DNA of 64,000 nt from Arcanobacterium_A hippocoleae_A (GTDB lineage: Bacteria > Actinomycetota > Actinomycetes > Actinomycetales > Actinomycetaceae), in the NCBI GenBank assembly GCA_040360365.1, contig CP136412.1; one strand, written 5' to 3'. Within the stretch, counting starts at the first letter, position 1. Every line of letters starts with the position of its first letter. Both the position numbers and the translations under genes were made by a program. Shown one piece after another: positions 37,069-48,665 of the stretch. The notes below the pieces were generated by a model, which saw only the letters and a list, made by a program, of their open reading frames with translations, ran no database searches and was not told the DNA's origin.

Positions 37069-38336
37069 ATGGATTCTGAAACCGAAAATGCAACCGCCAT
37101 TGCGGCAAATAGCGCAACCAATAGTATCGCCGGTGATGCAGCAGATAGCGGGGAAAATTTTTCCGACGGATACACGCTGATTCCGGAAGCTGTATTGCTG
37201 GCGGGAGAGCGTGTGCCGGTTCATTTCGGCAATCCATTCCGTGAGGAAGAAGCGCTTATATCCGGACGTGCTTTTGCTGATTTGAGTTTCTTTGAAGTGC
37301 TAAGTGTCTCCGGTCCCGACCGGACGAAATGGCTGCACTCGCTCACTACCTGTTCTTTCGAATCTCTTGGCACGGGGATTAGTGCCGAAATGCTTGTGCT
37401 GAGTCCAAACGGGCAGATTGAACATGCGGCGGCTGTAATTGATGACGGCGAACGCACCTGGATGATTTTAGATCAGGGGAAAGCTGACGGGTTTGCGCAG
37501 TTTCTGTGCCAAATGAAGTTTATGATGCGTGTAGAGATTGCCCGTCACAATTTTACAATTATTGGGTTCGGGGCAGTGCTTGATGATGTGCCGAAAGAGC
37601 TTCGTGATTCGGCAATCTTTTCCTGGCAAGATCCATGGCCGGAAATAGCTGCGGGCGGTGCGCATTACGGGATTATGCCGGGCACGCATCCAGGTGCGGA
37701 GGTGAAACGGACGCTTTTGGCTTTTCTAATCAAAATTTGCTTGCGCCGCAGTTAAAATCAGCAATTGCCGACGGGTGGAAACCTGCAGGTTATCTCGCAT
37801 GGGAAGCGGCGCGGATACGCTGCTGGCGTCCGCGGCCGGCAAGTGAGATGATTCAAGGCGTGCTTCCGCATGAGCTTGATTTGCTGCGGACTGCAGTTCA
37901 TCTTGCGAAAGGGTGTTACCGCGGGCAGGAGACAGTTGCAAAGATTGTGAACCTTGGCCGGCCTCCGCGCCGCCTGACCTATCTTTATATCGAAGCAATG
38001 TCAGACACGCTGCCGGAAGCGGGTGCGGAAATATTTCATGGAAAACGGAAAGTTGGCGTGCTGACATCAGTAGCACGTGATTATGAAGACGGTCCGGTCG
38101 GGTTAGCGTTGATTAAACGCGCAGTCGATTTAGACGCTGTGCTCACAATCGGCGGTGTGTTGATACCGCAAACGGAATCTGCGGCAGTGCAGCCAGATAC
38201 GGCTGGGAGCGAAAATGCTGCAGCTGCTGCGATTTTTATTGCTTCACAGCGCGAAATAGTTTCCCGCGAGGGGAAATCGTCAGTTTCCCCGGCGGAGCGT
38301 CCGGGAAGTGAATTGCCGCGGCATCGCGGCAGCTAG
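37069..38336 (+). CDS. ygfZ: YgfZ/GcvT-like folate-binding protein, frameshifted
   Basis: A tetrahydrofolate-binding protein that supports iron-sulfur enzymes and tRNA modification. The diagnostic motif KGCYRGQETVAKI, with the conserved Cys, is followed by NLGRPPRRLT. Upstream, VSGPDRTKWLHSLTTC is the GcvT-fold start. The frame breaks at TTTT 37715-37718; one added T gives RTLFGFSNQNLLAP. About 422 residues, including a Ser/Ala-rich N-terminal leader of 40 residues and a disordered tail. dtd follows after 41 bases. Confidence 0.9.
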
Positions 38337-38377
38337 TTCGATGGTTAAATTGGAGATAGCGGGAAAGACAGCAGAAT

Positions 38378-38860
38378 ATGAGAATCGTGATTCAGCGGGT
38401 GCGTGAAGCGGCAGTATCCGTCGTGGAAGAAAATTTTGCAGACGGAAGCGGCAAATTTGAACGTGAAGTCGGCCGAATCGGAATGGGGCTTTGTGTGTTA
38501 GTCGGAATCACGCATGGCGACGGCGAACTGCAGGCGGCAAAAATGGCACGGAAAATTTGTGAGCTAAAACTTCTTCGTGATGCAGAAAATAGCGACGATA
38601 CTGCGAGTCGGCGAAGCGTAGAGGAAGCAAATGCCTCAGTATTATTAGTTTCACAGTTCACCCTCTATGCGGATGTGAAGAAAGGGAAGAAACCGAGTTG
38701 GTCGCATGCAGCTCCCGGTGATGCGGCGCTGCCGGTTTTCAATCAACTTGCTGCGCAGATACGTGCGCGCGGAGTGCATGTAGAAACAGGTTCTTTTGGT
38801 GAAATGATGAACGTACAGCTGATTAACGACGGGCCGTTCACTATCGTGTATGAGTGCTGA
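38378..38860 (+). CDS. dtd: D-aminoacyl-tRNA deacylase
   Basis: Hydrolyses D-aminoacyl-tRNA, a proofreading step; homodimer. 160 residues, standard length. It starts MRIVIQRVREAAVSV; the active-site segments SQFTLYADVKKGKKPSW and NDGPFTIV are present, with the expected Gly-containing GEMMNVQL stretch between them. The segment NSDDTASRRSVEEANA is a little longer than usual. The frame is intact. The next gene starts inside its final codons. Confidence 0.95.
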   Translation: MRIVIQRVREAAVSVVEENFADGSGKFEREVGRIGMGLCVLVGITHGDGELQAAKMARKICELKLLRDAENSDDTASRRSVEEANASVLLVSQFTLYADVKKGKKPSWSHAAPGDAALPVFNQLAAQIRARGVHVETGSFGEMMNVQLINDGPFTIVYEC

Positions 38861-39073
38861 ACAGCATTTCAATCTAATTGGGCAAATACAGTTTTTGGAA
38901 AATTTCATGAAGCTTTCCTCGCTGTTTACGGAGCTGGCGATGTCACGCCAGTGGCGAAATGGCTAGAAGCTCAAGAGCTGGCGCCGATAATGTATAAACC
39001 AGATTATTTTCGGATTATTTTAATCCGCGTAATTTCGATTCACGCAGAAATTGCAGAAGCTGCACAAATTTAG
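38850..39073 (+). CDS. Small conserved-looking protein between dtd and clpC, frameshifted
   Basis: Not found as a single open frame. ATG 38850 overlaps the dtd stop. The first frame reads MSAEQHFNLIGQIQF. At the TTTTT run 38892-38896 one added T leads into a frame open to TAG 39071-39073, containing FHEAFLAVYGAGDVTPVAKW and a Tyr/Ile-rich segment with the end HAEIAEAAQI. The whole would be about 74 residues. The stop overlaps the clpC ribosome-binding site, the packing expected of a real operon gene. The function is unknown and the repair is an inference. Confidence 0.5.
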
Positions 39074-39082
39074 GAGCAAAGA

Positions 39083-41610
39083 TTGTTTGAAAGGTTTACT
39101 GACCGGGCACGCCGTGTGATTGTGCTCGCTCAGGAAGAGGCACGTTCACTGAAGCATAACTATCTTGGTACGGAGCATATTTTGCTTGGTTTGATCAAGG
39201 AGGGTGAGGGTGTAGCTGCAAAAGCGCTTGAGTCGCTCGATATTTCTTTTGAAGCTGTACGTGACCAAGTGGTGGAGATTATCGGTGAGGGGCAGGAACA
39301 GCCAAGCGGCCATATCCCGTTCACTCCGCGTGCGAAAAAGTGCTTGAATATGCGATGCGCGAAGGGCTGCAGCTTGGGCATTCCTATATCGGTACAGAAC
39401 ATCTGCTTCTTGGTCTGTGCCGGGAGCAGGAAGGTGTGGCTGCGCAGGTACTTGCAAAAGTAGGTGCGGATGTAAACAAGGTGCGGACCCAGGTTACAAA
39501 CCTGCTTTCCGGCTACCAGGGCGGAAAAGAAACCGTCGGCGTCGGAGCAGGAAGCCAGCGTGAAGGCATAAAGTCTGGTTCCACGATTCTTGACCAGTTC
39601 GGCCGGAATCTTACGATGTTGGCGCGGGATAACAAGCTTGACCCAGTGATTGGCCGGCATATCGAGACACAGCGCGTAATGCAGGTACTCTCCCGCCGTA
39701 CGAAAAATAATCCGGTACTGATTGGAGAACCAGGCGTTGGTAAGACGGCTGTGGTTGAAGGCTTAGCGCAGGCGATTGCTGCCGGTGATGTTCCGGAAAC
39801 TTTGAAAGATAAATATTTATATTCGCTCGATATGGGGTCGCTTGTTGCCGGATCACGCTACCGCGGTGATTTTGAAGATCGGATTAAGAAGATTCTGAAA
39901 GAGATCACAAACCGCGGCGATATTATTATTTTCATTGATGAGATTCATACTCTTGTCGGAGCGGGTGCAGCGGAGGGCTCTTTAGACGCTGCTTCCTTGC
40001 TGAAGCCGATGATGGCGCGCGGTGAATTGCAGGTAATCGGTGCGACTACGCTTGATGAATACCGGAAGTATATCGAGAAAGATGCTGCACTTGAACGCCG
40101 TTTCCAGCCGATTCAGGTGGAACAGCCGACGCTGAAAGAGACGGTTGCGATTCTTGAAGGCTTGCGTGACCGTTATGAAGCGTTCCATCGTGTGACAATC
40201 ACTGATGAAGCACTTGAGGCAGCTGCGACAATGGCTGATCGGTATATTAACGACCGCTTCCTCCCGGATAAAGCAATTGATTTGATTGATGAAGCGGGTG
40301 CTCGTCTTGCGATTCAGAAGATGACTGCCCCGGATGAATTGCGCGAATTGGACGAAGAAATTGCGAAGGTCCGTGCGGAAAAAGAAGCTGCGATTAACGG
40401 GCAGGATTTCGAAAAAGCTGCAGGGCTGCGCGATCAAGAGCAGAAACTCACTGAAGCGCGTGCAGAGCGTGAACGTGCGTGGAAAGAAGGCGATCTCGAC
40501 GTTGTTTCTGTTGTCGATGAAGATTTGATTGCGGAAGTTCTTTCAATGACGACGGGAATTCCGGTCTTTAAGCTTACTGAGGCTGAGTCTGCCAAGCTGC
40601 TGCGGATGGAAGATGAACTGCATAAGCGGGTAATCGGGCAGGAAGAAGCAGTTAAGGCAGTTTCGCAGGCGATTCGCCGCGGACGTGCCGGACTGAAAGA
40701 CCCGAACCGTCCCGGCGGCTCGTTTATTTTTGCCGGTCCTACCGGTGTGGGAAAAACAGAGCTGGCAAAAGCTGTAGCCGAGTTCCTATTCGGTGATGAA
40801 GACGCGCTGATTACCCTTGATATGTCTGAGTATCAAGAGAAGCATACGGTTTCACGGCTTTTCGGTGCTCCTCCAGGATATGTTGGCTTCGAAGAAGGCG
40901 GGCAATTGACTGAAAAGGTCCGGCGGAAGCCGTTCTCCGTCGTACTTTTTGATGAAATCGAGAAAGCACATCAGGATTTGTTTAACTCTCTGCTGCAGAT
41001 TCTTGAAGAAGGGCGGTTAACAGATTCGCAAGGGCGGATTGTGGACTTTAAGAACACAATCATTATTATGACTACCAATCTTGGTGCAAAGGATATTGCG
41101 AAAGGTGTAAGCACTGGTTTCCAATTTGATGCGGATACTGGTTCTTCCTATGAGCGGATGAAGAATCGGGTGAATGAGGAGCTGAAGAATCACTTCCGTC
41201 CGGAGTTCTTGAACCGTGTGGACGATATTATTGTGTTCCCGCAGCTGCAGCGCGGCGAGATTTTGCAAATCGTAGATTTGATGATGGCACGGCTTGATTT
41301 GCGTCTGCATGATCAGGGAATGAGTCTCGCGATTTCAGAAGATGCAAAGCAGCTGTTGGCAGACCGCGGATTCGATCCGGTGCTGGGCGCACGTCCGCTG
41401 CGCCGGGCAATTCAGCGTGATATCGAAGATGTGCTTTCTGAAAAGCTGCTTTACGGCGAATTTAAGGCAGGGCAGACGATTGTGATTGAGGTGGATAAAG
41501 AGGATATCCCGATGAGTTTCACTTTCGTCGGGCAAGATTCTGATTATCAGCTTCCAGAGGGTGTCTCGCCGGTGAAGCCGACGAAAGAAATGTCTGAAGA
41601 GACGCTTTAG
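39083..41610 (+). CDS. clpC: ClpC-type AAA+ protease chaperone, frameshifted
   Basis: Unfolds substrates for ClpP. It has two N-terminal Clp repeats (RARRVIVLAQEEA and LGHSYIGTEHLLLGL), AAA1 with Walker A GEPGVGKTAVVE, a UVR segment around NGQDFEKAAGLRDQEQ, and AAA2 with GPTGVGKTEL. About 843 residues. The frame breaks at AAAAA 39335-39339; one added A gives RAKKVLEYAMREG. The start is TTG 39083 with AGGAG at 39072-39076, giving the family MFERFTDRARR. The UVR motif and N-domain distinguish it from ClpB. Followed by a terminator at 41657. Confidence 0.96.
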
Positions 41611-41656
41611 ACCGAGTGAATTTTTCTATGCTCGATTGTAATTCGAGTTAATTATT

Positions 41657-41689
41657 ACGACGGCGGAGAAGTGATTTTTCCGCCGTCGT
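41657..41689 (+). terminator. Terminator after clpC
   Basis: ACGACGGCGGA (41657-41667) pairs with TCCGCCGTCGT (41679-41689), 11 bp and GC-rich. T residues lie in the loop and immediately after. Confidence 0.82.
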
Positions 41690-41764
41690 TTGGTATCCGA
41701 AAGCAAAATCCGGCTTCGGTTGAATTAGTACAAGTTTACGGAGCTTGCCTATTCTGCGCTGCCG

Positions 41765-42005
41765 GCGATGGGAAGTTGCTTTTGTTGCGTAGGAGGCTGC
41801 AGGAAGTTCGGCGCCGGTTTTTATTTCCGGGAGTGTTTGTGTTTATACTGGTCATAGGCTTGTTGGAGCATAGGCTTGTTGCAGCGGCGGGATTGCCGTC
41901 GTTAATCAGAACCGCACATTTTTCTGCCAGTCACGTAATTTTGCTCCGATTTTGTTATCGGTTACGTGCGCGATACTGGTCTTGCCGCCAGTTACATAAT
42001 TCGGG
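41765..42005 (+). repeat. Composite 31-bp-array element, copy E (diverged)
   Basis: A degenerate left unit (GCGTAGGAGGCTGC) begins at 41787. The core CTGGTCATAGGC and CCGTCGTTAATCAGAACCGC are present. Right-arm units end at 41936, 41967 and 41997 (31 and 30 bp). The left-to-right distance is 149 bp and not 133. The difference is explained by a 16-bp tandem duplication of CATAGGCTTGTTG near 41865-41893. Confidence 0.8.
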
Positions 42006-42167
42006 TGCCAGCATAATCTAATTTTCCAGGATAGCCAATTTCTAATCCGCCAACTCGGTTAGTAAGAACACACTAAATCGACTTAAGTCAAGTTTTATTT
42101 TCAGTTTTCGATTATGAGTCTAAAATGAGGGATATTTAGATTCTAATCATGAATCGAGAGGAAAGTT
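42006..42167. other. Upstream region of the MFS gene
   Basis: A/T-rich spacer. The gene's ribosome-binding site GAGAGGAAAG precedes ATG 42168. No operator was recognised. Confidence 0.4.
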
Positions 42168-43583
42168 ATGAATCAGAACTCTCTGCCGCTCAGCCGGTCG
42201 CAGCGTCTTGAACGTTTGCCGTTCACTAAACAGCTTGGAAAACTTTTGGGAGCTTCCGGTATCGGCTGGGCTCTCGATGCGATGGATGTTGGGCTGATCT
42301 CTTTCGTTATTGCGGCTCTTGCACAGCAGTGGAACCTCAACGATACTGAAAAATCGTGGATTATTTCCGTGGGGTTCGTCGGTATGGCTGTGGGCGCCAG
42401 TCTGGGCGGTTTGCTGGCAGATAAGATTGGGCGACGCTCTGTATTTGCGATTACTCTTCTTGTCTATGGCCTTGCTACGGGAGCGTCGGCATTTGCGGGA
42501 AGTGTGGCTGTGCTTCTCGTTTTCCGTTTCATCGTCGGCATTGGGCTTGGTTCAGAGCTGCCCGTGGCTTCCACCCTTGTCAGCGAATTTGCTCCGAAAA
42601 AGATACGCGGACGTATTATCGTCTGGCTGGAAGCTTTCTGGGCTTTGGGGTGGATATTATCAGCGCTGATTGGCACGTTTGTTGTCGCCGGATCGGATGA
42701 TGGATGGCGTTGGGGATTCCTGATCGGCGCAATTCCAGCAATTTATGCCATTATTATTCGGATGCACACGCCGGAATCCGTACGTTTCTTAGAAGCACGC
42801 GGGCGTTGCAATGAGGCAGAAGTAATTGTTCGTGCATATGAGCAATCTGCGGGAGAAAAGTATATTTACGATGAAAAACCGCGGAACAATCGGGAGCGCG
42901 GGCAGGAATATGAAAATTCTGCCGCTGTGAATAATGCGGCTTCCGGCGCGGCAGTTGATCAGTATAATGCAATAGATTGTGCTGCGCAGACTATTTCGAT
43001 TTGGGATAAGGGGATTCGGAAACGCACGATTGCGCTATGGACAATCTGGTTTATGATTAATTTCAGCTATTACGGTGCTTTTACCTGGATTCCTTCACTT
43101 TTATCCGATCAATTTGGTGATTTGACGAAGAGTTTCACATTTACGCTGATTATGACGTTTGCGCAGATTCCGGGCTATGCTGCGGCTGCATGGCTTATTG
43201 AAGTTATCGGACGCCGGCGCACGTTGGCGCTTTTCTTAGCAGGATCGGCGATTGCAGCTATTTTGTATGGCAATGCCGGATCTGAAGCAATGATTATTAT
43301 TGCCGGTATTTTGCTGAGCTTTTTTAATCTCGGGGCATGGGGAGCTTTATATGCTATTGGTCCGGAACTCTATCCGACGAATGTGCGCGGTACTGGTACT
43401 GGAGCTGCTGCTGGCTTTGGGCGGATTGCGTCGATTCTGACCCCGCTTTTGACGCCGGTTTTCATTCATCTGGGCGGGTCATTGCTGACGTTTGCTGTCT
43501 TTTCGGCGGCATTTGCGATTGCGGCATTATGTGCGTTCCTTTTGCCGGAAAAGAAAGGGAGGCAATCAACTGACGCTGCGTGA
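42168..43583 (+). CDS. MFS transporter, NiaP-like (sugar-porter fold)
   Basis: 471 residues and 12 TM helices. The first helix GIGWALDAMDVGLISFVIAA closely resembles the NiaP/YceI nicotinate transporter group. MFS motif A appears as GGLLADKIGRR. A central cytoplasmic loop is enlarged by a charged Asn/Arg/Glu-rich stretch (about residues 230-275). The later segment EVIGRRRTLALFLAG is the second-half motif A. Substrate assignment to niacin or a related carboxylate is by resemblance only. The frame is intact. Confidence 0.8.
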   Translation: MNQNSLPLSRSQRLERLPFTKQLGKLLGASGIGWALDAMDVGLISFVIAALAQQWNLNDTEKSWIISVGFVGMAVGASLGGLLADKIGRRSVFAITLLVYGLATGASAFAGSVAVLLVFRFIVGIGLGSELPVASTLVSEFAPKKIRGRIIVWLEAFWALGWILSALIGTFVVAGSDDGWRWGFLIGAIPAIYAIIIRMHTPESVRFLEARGRCNEAEVIVRAYEQSAGEKYIYDEKPRNNRERGQEYENSAAVNNAASGAAVDQYNAIDCAAQTISIWDKGIRKRTIALWTIWFMINFSYYGAFTWIPSLLSDQFGDLTKSFTFTLIMTFAQIPGYAAAAWLIEVIGRRRTLALFLAGSAIAAILYGNAGSEAMIIIAGILLSFFNLGAWGALYAIGPELYPTNVRGTGTGAAAGFGRIASILTPLLTPVFIHLGGSLLTFAVFSAAFAIAALCAFLLPEKKGRQSTDAA

Positions 43584-43605
43584 TGCAGCATAAAGCGCGC
43601 AAAAT

Positions 43606-44805
43606 CTATACTGCCGTCGGCGCATTAGCTGCAGCTTTTTCCCGTGCTGAAATTTGGTATTCTACATACTCGTTGCAAACCGCCATAATGGCAATCCCGC
43701 TGAGAATTGCCAGCGAAAGTGCTAATGGGGAAAAATATGCCATTAGCAAACCAGTAATTGGCGGCATTGTCAGTGATCCAACATAGGCGAATCCCATTTG
43801 CAGTCCCATTGCCCGCGGGGTGTTCTCAGCTCCAAGACGGCGGGTAGTTTCCTTGATAATTGTTGGATATATTGGTGCGCAGCCGATTCCAAACAATGTG
43901 AATCCGGCAATCGCCGTGCTTGCAATCGGGGTGGCGGTAACGATTAATGAACCTGCCAAAATTAACGCTAAACCAATTCGCAGCAGCTGCGGATTAGAAA
44001 AACGTGCGGTTGCAAAACCGGAAATGAAACGTCCGACGGTAATGCCGATATAGTAGGCAGAAGCTCCTGCGGCAGCAAGTGAAACCGGAAGCCCATGATA
44101 TTCTGCAAGGAAAGTTGCTGCCCAGACTCCGGCAGTTAGTTCGAAACCGCAATATGCTGCGAATCCGGTGAGGATTGGGAAAATTAGCGGGAGTTTCCAC
44201 CATGGAAGATTTTGTTCCGTAACATGTTCAATGCTGCTGGTTGCATCGATGGCTTCTTCTTCAGCGCTGTTCCAAGTCCAACGTGTACTCACTAATGTGA
44301 TGAGTAAAATAAACTGCAGGATTGCGATGGTGATATAGGCTGGGCGCCACTGATTCTGCCAGTTGAGCCAAAAACTTACAATCAGCGGGCCGGCAGCGGC
44401 GCCGACTCCCCAAAATGCGTGCAGCCAGTTCGTGTGTTTTGCAGAATAGTGCAGTGAAGTAAAAGAGTTAATTGCGGCGTCAATTGCGCCTGCGCCGAGT
44501 CCGAGCGGGAGCGAGAGAATGCAAAGCCAAATGAACGACGGGGCAAATGCGAAACCAAAAAGTGTGATAGCAGTTAAGAGCACTGAAATGATTGAAACAC
44601 TGATTGTGCTGAGACGTTTGAGTAAATAGCCCGAAGCGAATGAAGCAATAATTGTGCCGCTGGAAACAATCAGGGAAAGCAAACCTGCGCCTGAGGCAGA
44701 AACTTTGAGATCCGGGGATATTTGCGGCCAGGCGGCGCCGGTAATTGCGTCGGGCAGCCCGAGCGAGATAAACGAAGCGTATATAACTGCAAGGAGAATT
44801 GTCAT
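43606..44805 (-). CDS. MFS transporter, FucP/NarK-like unknown substrate
   Basis: 399 residues with 12 TM helices. The opening segment ASFISLGLPDAITGAAWPQI is typical of small MFS exporters and sugar permeases of the FHS-like group. A short motif-A-like GYLLKRLST follows helix 2, and FGIGCAPIYPTIIKETTRR is conserved in the second half. Convergent with the upstream MFS gene (gap 22 bases), so not co-transcribed. The substrate is unknown. The frame is intact. Confidence 0.8.
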   Translation of the reverse strand: MTILLAVIYASFISLGLPDAITGAAWPQISPDLKVSASGAGLLSLIVSSGTIIASFASGYLLKRLSTISVSIISVLLTAITLFGFAFAPSFIWLCILSLPLGLGAGAIDAAINSFTSLHYSAKHTNWLHAFWGVGAAAGPLIVSFWLNWQNQWRPAYITIAILQFILLITLVSTRWTWNSAEEEAIDATSSIEHVTEQNLPWWKLPLIFPILTGFAAYCGFELTAGVWAATFLAEYHGLPVSLAAAGASAYYIGITVGRFISGFATARFSNPQLLRIGLALILAGSLIVTATPIASTAIAGFTLFGIGCAPIYPTIIKETTRRLGAENTPRAMGLQMGFAYVGSLTMPPITGLLMAYFSPLALSLAILSGIAIMAVCNEYVEYQISAREKAAANAPTAV

Positions 44806-45393
44806 TATTTAGTGCGAGTGCTTTCTGTTGGTAGATCGAATATTTTCGACGGCTTAGATGAGGGAAAGTTTCTGGTGATTTCCTTTGGTTTTCTCCGGCG
44901 GTGCAAAATCTGAAGCTGAAACGATTATGAGAAATTCTCGTGCGGATTAGCGGATGTTTTCTATTTTGGCACGGAAATGTACGCGGCGTTTATTCCATTA
45001 CCTCGATAGTACCGATTTGGAATCGATTTCAGAAGTTTATGTGACTGAGACGATTCGGCGTGCATGCGGCAAGAGCTGCAGCGCCGTCTCCTGCATGTAA
45101 CCATAGCGCCGGCTTTGCGCATATCCGCTGAATGTTTGCAGTCATATTTGAAATTCATGTTTGGATGTGCATAATCATTGCGTTTAATCCAGTCTAAAAA
45201 TACGTGATTGCTTTTTATCCGGTAGCGGAAAAATTTCCATCCCGCCGAATGTATATTTTTGTCATTCTCGTTTTATGATTGACCTAGGTCCCAACTATGT
45301 GACTGCAGACATCTCGCGGTACACTTTCCGTGAGAATATCATTTGGATAAAAGCAGAAATAATGCTTTCCACGCCCAACGAAGGGAATATTTG
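44806..45393. other. Divergent intergenic region upstream of ppdK
   Basis: About 590 bases between the minus-strand MFS gene and ppdK. It contains no credible gene. Promoters for both should be here. The ppdK ribosome-binding site is GAAGGGA just before ATG 45394. Confidence 0.5.
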
Positions 45394-48143
45394 ATGACAA
45401 AATATGTTTACGCGTTTTCTGAAGGAGACAAGGATCAGAAAGATCTCCTCGGCGGCAAAGGTGCAAATCTTGCAGAAATGACTAATCTTGGTTTGCCGGT
45501 ACCTCCGGGTTTCACTATCACCACTGAAGCTTGCCGTGCATATCTCGGTCAAGGCGCTGTACCGGAGACTCTTGATGTTGAAGTTACGGCAGCAATCCGG
45601 AATGTTGAAAATACGATGGGGAAGCGGCTTGGCGACCCAGAGAATCCGCTTCTCATGTCGGTACGTTCCGGTGCAAAATTCTCCATGCCGGGCATGATGG
45701 AAACTGTGCTAAACATTGGTTTGAATGACGATTCTGTGCTCGGACTTGCAGCGCAGTCGGGTAATGACCGTTTTGCTTGGGATTCTTACCGGCGGTTGAT
45801 TCAAATGTTCGGCAAGACAGTAATGGATATCGACGGGGATCTTTTCGCAAATGCACTTCATGGTTTGCAGGCACGCAAGGGTTATAAAGGCGACCTTGAT
45901 ATGACCACTGCAGATCTCAAAGAACTTGTGGCGGAATACAAGGAAATTGTGAAACGTGAAACTGGAAAGGATTTCCCGCAAGATCCGCGGTTCCAGCTTG
46001 ATATGGCAGTCGAAGCAGTGTTCCGTTCATGGAATACCGACCGTGCGCGTCTCTACCGCCGCCGTGAACGGATTCCAAACTCTCTGGGAACAGCTGTGAA
46101 CTGCCAAACCATGGTGTTTGGAAATATGGGCGACGGTTCCGGCACTGGTGTGTGTTTCACCCGTGACCCTTCTACCGGTCATTCCGGCGTATACGGTGAT
46201 TACCTGGAAAATGCACAGGGTGAAGATGTGGTTGCTGGTATCCGCAACACTCTCTCCCTTGCGGATCTTGAGCAGATTGATAAAAAGTCCTACGATGAAC
46301 TTCGCGGAATTATGGATAAGCTCGAAACTCACTACCGTGATATGTGCGATATCGAGTTCACGATTCAGCAGGGGAAGCTGTGGATGCTGCAGACCCGTGT
46401 GGGAAAGCGTACCGCTTCAGCGGCATTCCGGATTGCCGAACAGCTCGTTCAGGAACGTCTGATTACCCGCGACGAAGCGGTAACCCGTGTAACTGGCGAG
46501 CAGCTCACCTCGCTGCTTTTCCCGCAGTTTGATAAGAAAGCAGAAAAACTCAGCTTTCTAAGGGAATGCCGGCTTCCCCTGGTGCTGCCGTCGGCGAAAT
46601 TGTGCTCAATAATGAGCAGGCTGTGCAGCGGACCTTTGAAGGCGTAAAGGTAATCCTGGTCCGCTCAGAAACCAATCCGGATGATCTGCAGGGAATGATG
46701 GCGGCTTCCGGTGTGCTGACTGCCCGCGGCGGTAAGACTTCCCATGCGGCTGTGGTGGCGCGCGGTATGGGGCGCTGCTGCGTGGTTGGTGCTGACGATT
46801 TACTCATTGACGAAGCTGCGGGAACCGTCTATGTGAAGTCTCAGGATAAGACGCTCCGTTCGGGTGATGTGATTGCTATCGACGGCACTACCGGTGAGAT
46901 TTTCGCGGGTGAAGTGGCAGTTACCGATTCCCCGGTAATGACATATATTTCGCATGGTCTTGAAGCCGGTCTTGCAGCTGCGGAAGATGATGACACGAAA
47001 GAACTCGTGCAGGCAGTGCATCAGATTCTGATTCATGCTGATTCCAAGCGGGAATTAACTGTGCGGGCAAACGCAGATAATCCGGAAGATGCAGCGCTTG
47101 CGCGTTCTTTCGGTGCGGAAGGGATCGGGCTTTGCCGGACCGAGCACATGTTCCTTGGGGATCGCCGCAAGCTTATCGAGCAGGTGATTTTGGCAAAGAA
47201 TGAAGCGGAGCAGGAAGAAGCTTTCAAAGCGCTCGTGCCATTGCAGGAGGGTGATTTCATCGGAATTTTTGATGCGATGGACGGCCGTTCGGTAACTGTG
47301 CGGTTAATTGATCCGCCGCTTCACGAGTTCCTTCCGGATCTCACTGAACTTTCAGTGAAGCTGGCGGTGAAAGAAGCGCGCGGTGAAGAAGTTACTGCAG
47401 CAGAAAAGGATTTGCTTGCTGCAGTGAAAGCAAACCATGAGCAGAATCCGATGCTTGGCTTGCGCGGTGTGCGTCTTGGTTTGAAGCTGCCGGGGCTGAT
47501 TAAGCTGCAGGTTCGGGCAATTGTGAACGCTTATGTGACGTTGAAGCAGCAAGGTAAGGATCCGCGTCCGGAAATTATGGTTCCGCTTATCGGTTCGGTG
47601 CGTGAGATGCAGGTGGTGCGTGATATGGCGCAGCAGATTATTGATGAAGCAGCTGCTGAAGCCGGATTCGAAATCAAGATTCCAATCGGCAATATGATTG
47701 AACTGCCGCGCGCTGCGGTGACGGCAGAAGATATTGCTCACGAATCGGACTTCTTCTCATTCGGAACTAATGATTTAACCCAGACCGGATGGGGATTTTC
47801 GCGTGATGATGTGGAGAGTTCTTTCTTTAACGAATACTTCGATCTTTCCGTGTTCGGGACTTCGCCGTTCGAATCAATTGATACGCACGGTATCGGTGCG
47901 CTGGTGCAGATTGGTGCAGAAAAGGGGCGTTCCACGAAACCGGAGCTGAAACTTGGCGTATGCGGTGAGCACGGCGGCGATCCGGCTTCGATTCATTTCT
48001 TTGCAGAAATCGGACTCGATTATGTTTCTTGTTCGCCGTACCGTGTGCCGGTGGCGCGGCTTGAAGCGGGCCGTGCGGCAATTTCGAACGAATCTGAGCT
48101 GGCAATAGAACGCAGCGGCAAAGATCGGCACACTACTGCGTAA
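45394..48143 (+). CDS. ppdK: Pyruvate, phosphate dikinase, frameshifted
   Basis: Reversibly converts pyruvate, ATP and Pi to PEP, AMP and PPi. About 917 residues. The N-terminal ATP-grasp region has LLGGKGANLAEMTNLGLPVP. The phosphohistidine motif is GGKTSHAAVVARGMG, with the His after TS. The C-terminal TIM barrel has GLCRTEHMF, IPIGNMIELPRA and CGEHGGDP. The frame breaks at TTT 46555-46557; one added T gives LSFSKGMPASPGAAVGEIV. ppa nearby would pull the PEP-forming direction by removing PPi. ATG 45394 was chosen by ribosome-binding site and family start. Confidence 0.95.
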
Positions 48144-48665
48144 TATGTGCTGCGAATATGCACGGAATATGTAGTTCGTGGCGGGCTGCGGTGCTTTTGA
48201 TGGCGGTTGCAGGCACTGCAGTGTTCCATAGCTTCCGGTAATTCGCGGTTTGCAGTATTAGCGCCGGATTTGTGCAAGCGCTGAATCCGGTTTCATACTG
48301 CGCAGCAGATTTGCCGTGAGCGGTGCAGTTTGAGCGGGCAGTTTTCCTTTTTGGAGGGGCTGCCCGCTGAACTATATCTGCAGCGAAATTCTGATTTTTA
48401 CTGAATGTTTGGAAAATAACTTCCGAAAACAAGCAGGAGTAGCAATTGCGGTGAATGATCGTGCGGAATGAACCGATTTAGCTATGCGGTGAATCACTGG
48501 CACAGTGCTGCAGTGTCTGGAATTCTTGGAGTTGAGATCATTCGGCTGCATTTGATGAGATATCTGTTTTTACGGATATTTTCTCCGGCAGGCGGCTGAG
48601 AAATCGAAAAATTCGGCAGGATGCCGTCGGGATAACGGCAAAGTGCTCTTATGGAAGGAAACAAA
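48144..48665. other. Intergenic between ppdK and csbD
   Basis: About 520 bases. A GC-rich hairpin at 48333-48368 probably ends ppdK transcription. No gene was recognised. Confidence 0.5.
48333..48368 (+). terminator. Probable ppdK terminator
   Basis: AGCGGGCAG (48333-48341) pairs with CTGCCCGCT (48360-48368). No T tract follows, so it may be a rho-assisted or weak terminator. Confidence 0.55.
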
